Part shown: in pieces, positions 59,410 to 64,000 of the stretch
Numbering within the stretch: position 1 is the first letter of the stretch
Layout of the letters: each line of letters starts with the position of its first letter
DNA from: Margaritifera margaritifera
Taxonomy: Eukaryota; Mollusca; Bivalvia; Unionida; Margaritiferidae
Assembly (NCBI GenBank): GCA_029931535.1
Contig: JAQPZY010001164.1
Span: 124,001-188,000, forward strand
Direction of reading: 5' to 3'
Length of the DNA: 64,000 bases
Program-made: the position numbers and the translations under genes
Notes under the pieces: generated by a model
Database searches by the model: none
What the model was told of the DNA's origin: nothing
What the model saw: only the letters and a program-made list of their open reading frames with translations

Positions 59410-60530
59410 TTGTTCTAAAGATGACATAATTATTTTCCACAGTCTCTTGCTCATGATCAAAGTCATCCAAGATCTTGATGATATAAACCCATTTACAAAG
59501 TTTTATAAAAATTGGATGAGAAATATAGTCTCTAGATTAAGATAGGTAACAAGCTCAGCCAATCAGATGCAAAGTATCTCCTTAGCATAGCCTACATTTG
59601 AAGTTTGATCAAAACTATTGCTTCAAGAGTGGTAACATGCTCAGCGAATCCGATACAAGATCGCCTCTTTAATATGAGTGGATCCTGTTCAGTTTCTATA
59701 TTGTACAATATCTTGATGATATAAGCAATTATTCCAATTGTGATAAAAACTAGATGAGAATTAATGCTTCCGAGGTAGTAATAAGTTCGGCCAATCAGAT
59801 CAAAGATCACCTCATAAATATAATGGATCTTGCTCAGTATCGAAACTGTAAAAAGATTTGGATGATATTAGCATTTATAAAACGTTTTATCAAAGCTAGA
59901 TCAGAAATATGACCTCCAGAATGTTAATAAGCATGGCCAATCAGATTCAAGAATTATTCATTACCATATGTGGATCTCGCTCATTATCAATCTCATCCAA
60001 AATATTGATGATATAAGCCCATATTTCAAGTTTGATCAAACTCAGGTCAGAAATGTGTCTTTCAGAAAGGTAACAAGCTCATCCAAACATATGCGAGATC
60101 CAATTAGCATGCGCTTATCTTGTTCATTATTGAGCTCGTCTAGGATCTTAATGATATAACCATATATTCACGTTAGATCAAAATAGGATCAGAAATACAG
60201 TCCCCAGAGAGGTAATAAGCTCAGCCCGTCCAATGCAAGTTCACCTGATTAGCATTTGCGGATTTCGTTTATTATCGAATTCGTCTGAGATCTAAATAAT
60301 ATAAGCATACATGCTAAGTTTGATCAAAATCACATCAGAAATACGGCCTCCAAAGGGGTATATGCATGGATCTTGCGCAATATTGAACTCTTCTGAGATT
60401 TTGATGATATAAACCCATATTTAAAGTTTGATTGAAATTGGCTCAGACATATGGACTCCAGTGTGGACATAAGCAAATGGTAACGGACGAACCCACGACG
60501 GACAATGAACAACGGACGCAGGGCAAAACC
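59410..60530. repeat. array of diverged ~130 bp tandem units (copy B)
   Basis: Counterpart of 18540-19680, with the same units and a degraded GACGGAC-type end. Confidence 0.8.
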
Positions 60531-61489
60531 ATATGCTCATTTGGCCTTATTCTTGGAGCACTTACTGGCCACACTTTCTATTATGCCTAACAAAATATGA
60601 GTGTTTTCGGTTTCATGCTAGACAAAAATTGGATTGGTTCGTCGGAATAATTTTTTTAAAAAACAACTCCTCTCCCCCCCCCCCATCCCCCCTTCCATTT
60701 ACTGAAAGTGAACCACGGTTGGATGACCTAAGTTTATTCCTTTGAGAAATTACCATGCCAGTATTTCTGAACAACAAGATGGTGTAGGATGGTTAGATAT
60801 ACACGCTCCATATAAATATAATTACTTAAATTATTTGCATTTGTCTAATAGAACTTACTGTAAATTTGAACCGAACACTATTAGCAAACATCATGCAAAG
60901 GTAGCAATTATTGAATGATGCTTTCTGGTCTATCTCCAGTAGGCGCTAAGAAACATTGACAGAAACATTAAATGTCTACATAAGCGCGATGTCTAATACT
61001 GTTAGCTATGAACAAAAGGAAATATAGCCTGGTTACAACATTCAGAAAATTTCGAATTTGTTTCTTAGTTGTTTCTTTTCTAAATTATTTTTATGGCCAG
61101 AACATTTCTAGGATCGGGTCAATATATTTTGATTAATGCTTTTAATTAAATTTGGAAGTAGTTCAGGAGAAAAGCATATTGGTTTATGTTTTTTTTATAT
61201 TGTTATTTAGTTCCAAAAATACCAAATATAAATCTAGTATATTGTTTGATTAATAACATTTAATTTCTGAATTGCCATAAAATAATGCATATACTACTGA
61301 TAAAATAAAAACAACAAATATTTCAGGCATTTTAATTAACCAATATCATGATTAAGGTAATTAGTGGTTCTTAAGTTGTGCCGGACAATGAGATTACTGG
61401 TGCGTATCAGGCCCATACAAACAATATCTACCTGTTTTTGGTTGGGCTAAACTCTCTTTCAAAATCACTCTAATCTGGCTACCTCTGTA

Positions 61490-62466
61490 GAGAGACTCGT
61501 AGAGCTTAAGGGTGACCTTGGAAGGAGAGGGTATTGAAGGAGCTACATTGAGGAGACTATTAACCAAAAACTAGACTTCTCGATAGAGGAGCCCTCCTGA
61601 AATATAAAACCAAGAGAACCAACAAACGCGTCCCCTTTCATGGTTATGTTCCACCCCGATGCTCCAAAACCTACAACAGATCATTCAGAAGCATTGGCAC
61701 CAGGTCAGATCCTCCAAACGTCTGAAGGGCATATTTCAAGAGGTTCCTATGTCTGCGTACCGTAGACCTAAAACTTTGAACGACCATCTGGTACATGCCA
61801 AGGTAACTTCAAACAAGGCCACGGATTCAGGCACATACTGCAGCAAAGACAAGCGTTGCCTAGCTTGCAAACATATGCCTGACACCAAATCGTTCAGACT
61901 TTCGACGAAAGGAGTTAGCGTCACTATCAATCAGATTTATGTCGAACCAAAAATGTATTCTAGATCTTCTGACATGCAAGATTTGTCCCACTCAATATCT
62001 TGGCGAAACAGTTGATTTCAGAAAGTGAATAAATAACCACAGGAGCCACATTCGCGACAGCATCAAAACTCGCCAACCACTATAACTTTACTGGGCATTC
62101 AGTCGAGTCCCTCGAGATGCTACCAATTGAATTTTAACCTGGGATGGACCGATATAGAACGCACACATAAGGAAGGATATTGGATACTACAATTGAAAAC
62201 TCATGTGGAGTTCGGTCTGAATGAAACAAATCTAACCTTCCCGATGCAATCTTATCAAAATTACAGCCAGGCATCAGTTTATCAGACGCATACATTTTGT
62301 GCGAGAATATTTACCCAAGTAAATATTCCGTAATTCTTTACATGTATTATTATTATTATTATTAATATTAATATTAATATTATTATTATTATTAGTAGTA
62401 GTAGTAGTAGTAGTATAACTCTTGTCCATTATCCCGCTGCTCCATTCTCTTAATATATTTCCTTTA
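61490..62466 (+). mobile_element. Penelope-like element remnant with GIY-YIG endonuclease traces
   Basis: The + strand reads KTKRTNKRVPF, then an open stretch (61659-62015) with IIQKHWHQVRSS, VPMSAYRRPKTLNDHLVHAK and CSKDKRCLACKHM. This is the cysteine-containing linker before the endonuclease in Penelope-like elements. Broken frames follow: YLGETVDFRK, NNHRSHIRDSIK, HYNFTGHSVESLEML and ERTHKEGYWILQLKTHVEFG, matching the end of a GIY-YIG domain. The 3' part (62289-62466) is shared with 20289-20455. The element is cut at 62467 by a LINE. The reverse transcriptase part is missing or not recognisable in 61180-61490. Confidence 0.65.
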
Positions 62467-64000
62467 ATAATAATAATAATGATGAGGACTTTGTATAGCG
62501 CCTAATCTTTAGAAGCTCTAAGCGCTTTACAACATTATATAACACCTAAAAAGAAAAACATATATAATGATATGATTACGAAAAGAAAGAAAAAAAAAAA
62601 CAAACACCATGAAATTAGAAAACAAAAACATGCTGAAAATAGTTAAGGTAAGAAAACATTAAGTCTTTAGGTCTATTCTTGCAGTCGAAAAAGGTGCGTT
62701 TTAAGAGCACTCTTGAATGAGATCACTGTGTCTTTGTGTCTAAGTTCAGTGGGCAATTCGTTCCACGTTGCTGGGCCATGGTATGCAAAAGAACGTTGTC
62801 CGTATGACTTCATTTTGGTATTGGGAATAATGAGAATACGGGTGTCGGAAGAGGAGCGTAAGTATCTTGCTGGTGTGTACACATGGGTGATGTGAGATAG
62901 GTATGTTGGACTGGTGCCAGTCAGTGAAACGTAGCACAGAGAACAAATTTTGTGTTTGATTCTGGATCGAATGGGTAGCCAGTGTAGGGTACAGAGCAGG
63001 GGAGAGGTGTGCTCTGTTCGTGGCACTCGAAGAATGATAAGAGCCGCTGTGTTTTGAACTTTTTGAAGTTTCTGGAGTAGATACTGAGATGAACCCGATA
63101 AAATTGAATTACAATAGTCCAGTCTTGAAAGTACTAAGGAACACACAAGTGTTTTAGTAGCATCTACTGAAAGATAATTGCGAATGGAGCTGATCCGTCT
63201 CAGCTCAAGGTATGCAGCCTTGCATATGTTCATGACATGTTGGTGCAATGAGAGAGTACTGTCTAGAGTAACACCTAGGTTTCGTACTGACTGTGTGAAT
63301 TTAATGTTGGTGTTGCTGATATTTATTGTTTGAGGTATAGGATGTGAATGAGAAAGTCTTTGTGTGGTAATCAGAATGGCTTCAGTTTTATCATCATTCA
63401 TCTGCAGCTTGTTACATGTCATCCATCATTCCACATCGGAAATACACCTCTCTACACCTTGGATGGTAGCGTCAACTTCAGTTGGGTGGCTAGATTTGTA
63501 TATTTGGGTGTCATCAGCGTACAATTGGTGAGACACTGGATGACGATCTATGACACTTGAGAGCGGCTGCGTGTATAGAATGAAAAGAACAGGTCCAAGA
63601 ACAGAACCCTGTGGAACGCCAAAATATAGATCAACTGGGCTGGAGTGCTTTCCATTTGCGGACACAATTTGTGTCCTGTTGGCCAAGTAGGACTTGAACC
63701 ATAGTAAGGCTGTATCGTGAATGCCAAATACATGATGGAGACGGTGAAGCAATATATCATGGTCTATTGTATCAAATGCTGCAGACAAGTCAAGGAGGGT
63801 GAGGACTGTAACCTTTACACTATCCAAAGCAGAGAGAAGGTCGTTAACTACTTTCAGAAGGGTAGTTTCGGTACTGTGGTGAGGGCGATATGCAGACTGT
63901 ACATCGCTAAAAAGGCTGTTTGAATTCAGATGAGATACAAGTTTTGATAGTACAACTTTTTCTAAGATTTTTGACATGAATGGGAGGTTAGAAACAGGGC
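62467..64000 (-). mobile_element. CR1/L2-like LINE, 3' part, one nonsense codon
   Basis: On the - strand the frame is open from the right edge to a TGA at 63423-63425, then again to 62673. Reverse transcriptase motifs: LLDLSAAFDTIDHDILL (A), GVPQGSVLGPVLF (B), QLYADDTQIY (C, intact YADD). The C-terminal half has LHWLPIRSRIKHKICSL, ARYLRSSSDTR and PATWNELPTELR, the standard end of CR1/L2-type proteins. The 3' UTR carries TGTAAAGCGCTTAGAGC and GCGCTATACAAAG and ends in (ATT)n at 62467-62480. It inserted into the Penelope-like element. Only one stop in over 430 codons suggests it is young. Confidence 0.85.

Larger units (their letters stand above)
50879..61180 (+). repeat. large direct duplication, copy B
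   Basis: Same content and orientation as 9845-20290. Copy B is the more complete copy at 54735-55690 and at 61175-62289, and it keeps the PolB C-terminal part (51650-51815) that copy A lacks. It lacks about 400 bp of PolB that copy A has (equivalent to 12970-13370). The copies start about 41.0 kb apart. On the left it abuts a DIRS fragment; on the right it continues through a Penelope-like element to 62466, where a LINE begins. Confidence 0.9.

Overview
The window looks like nuclear DNA of an invertebrate animal. It is AT-rich and full of long microsatellites, with tRNA-derived SINEs, LINEs, Penelope-like elements, palindromic MITEs and split genes with canonical GT/AG splice sites. The repeat style (runs of GACGGACG, 3' ends resembling CR1/L2 LINEs, Polintons) suggests a marine invertebrate, possibly a lophotrochozoan. 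That is an inference; no host marker settles it.

Layout. (1) 1-7943: the right part of a Maverick/Polinton (adintovirus-like) element. All genes are on + and tightly packed: packaging ATPase end, a lysine-rich core-like protein, a pX-like hydrophobic protein, an acidic unknown, DDE integrase with chromodomain (broken), a two-TM protein, minor capsid protein (broken), a pVI-like protein (broken), major capsid protein, a Cys/His protein and an adenain-like protease. (2) 9845-20290 and 50879-61180: a ~10.4 kb direct duplication. Each copy carries two coding exons (- strand) of a CXorf38-like gene and, downstream in that gene's sense, a dead family-B DNA polymerase with an endonuclease-VII-like segment. 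(3) 20.3-33.6 kb: repeat-rich DNA with SINEs, MITEs, a LINE ORF1 remnant and one orphan exon (30112-30262). (4) 33600-39010: a second, strongly decayed Polinton on the - strand. It retains PolB, a BIR (IAP-type) domain, unknown coding remnants, ATPase, the core-like gene, integrase and minor capsid gene, with two large internal deletions. (5) 39-50.8 kb: microsatellites, two orphan exon candidates, a foldback MITE, a LINE reverse transcriptase, a transposase-like gene stopped by only two nonsense codons, and a DIRS-type recombinase fragment. (6) 61.2-64 kb: a Penelope-like element with GIY-YIG traces, and a CR1/L2-like LINE running off the right edge.

How it fits together. The first Polinton supplies packaging (ATPase), maturation (protease), capsid (major and minor proteins, pVI-like and pX-like) and integration. 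Its DNA polymerase would lie outside the left edge. The second Polinton shows what the early half of a related element holds, including the BIR gene. Comparing the two shows that the integrase frameshift in the first is a private mutation. The host signal is the duplicated CXorf38-like gene, whose introns have been filled by mobile and virus-derived DNA. All identities come from reading translations by eye; no database was searched.
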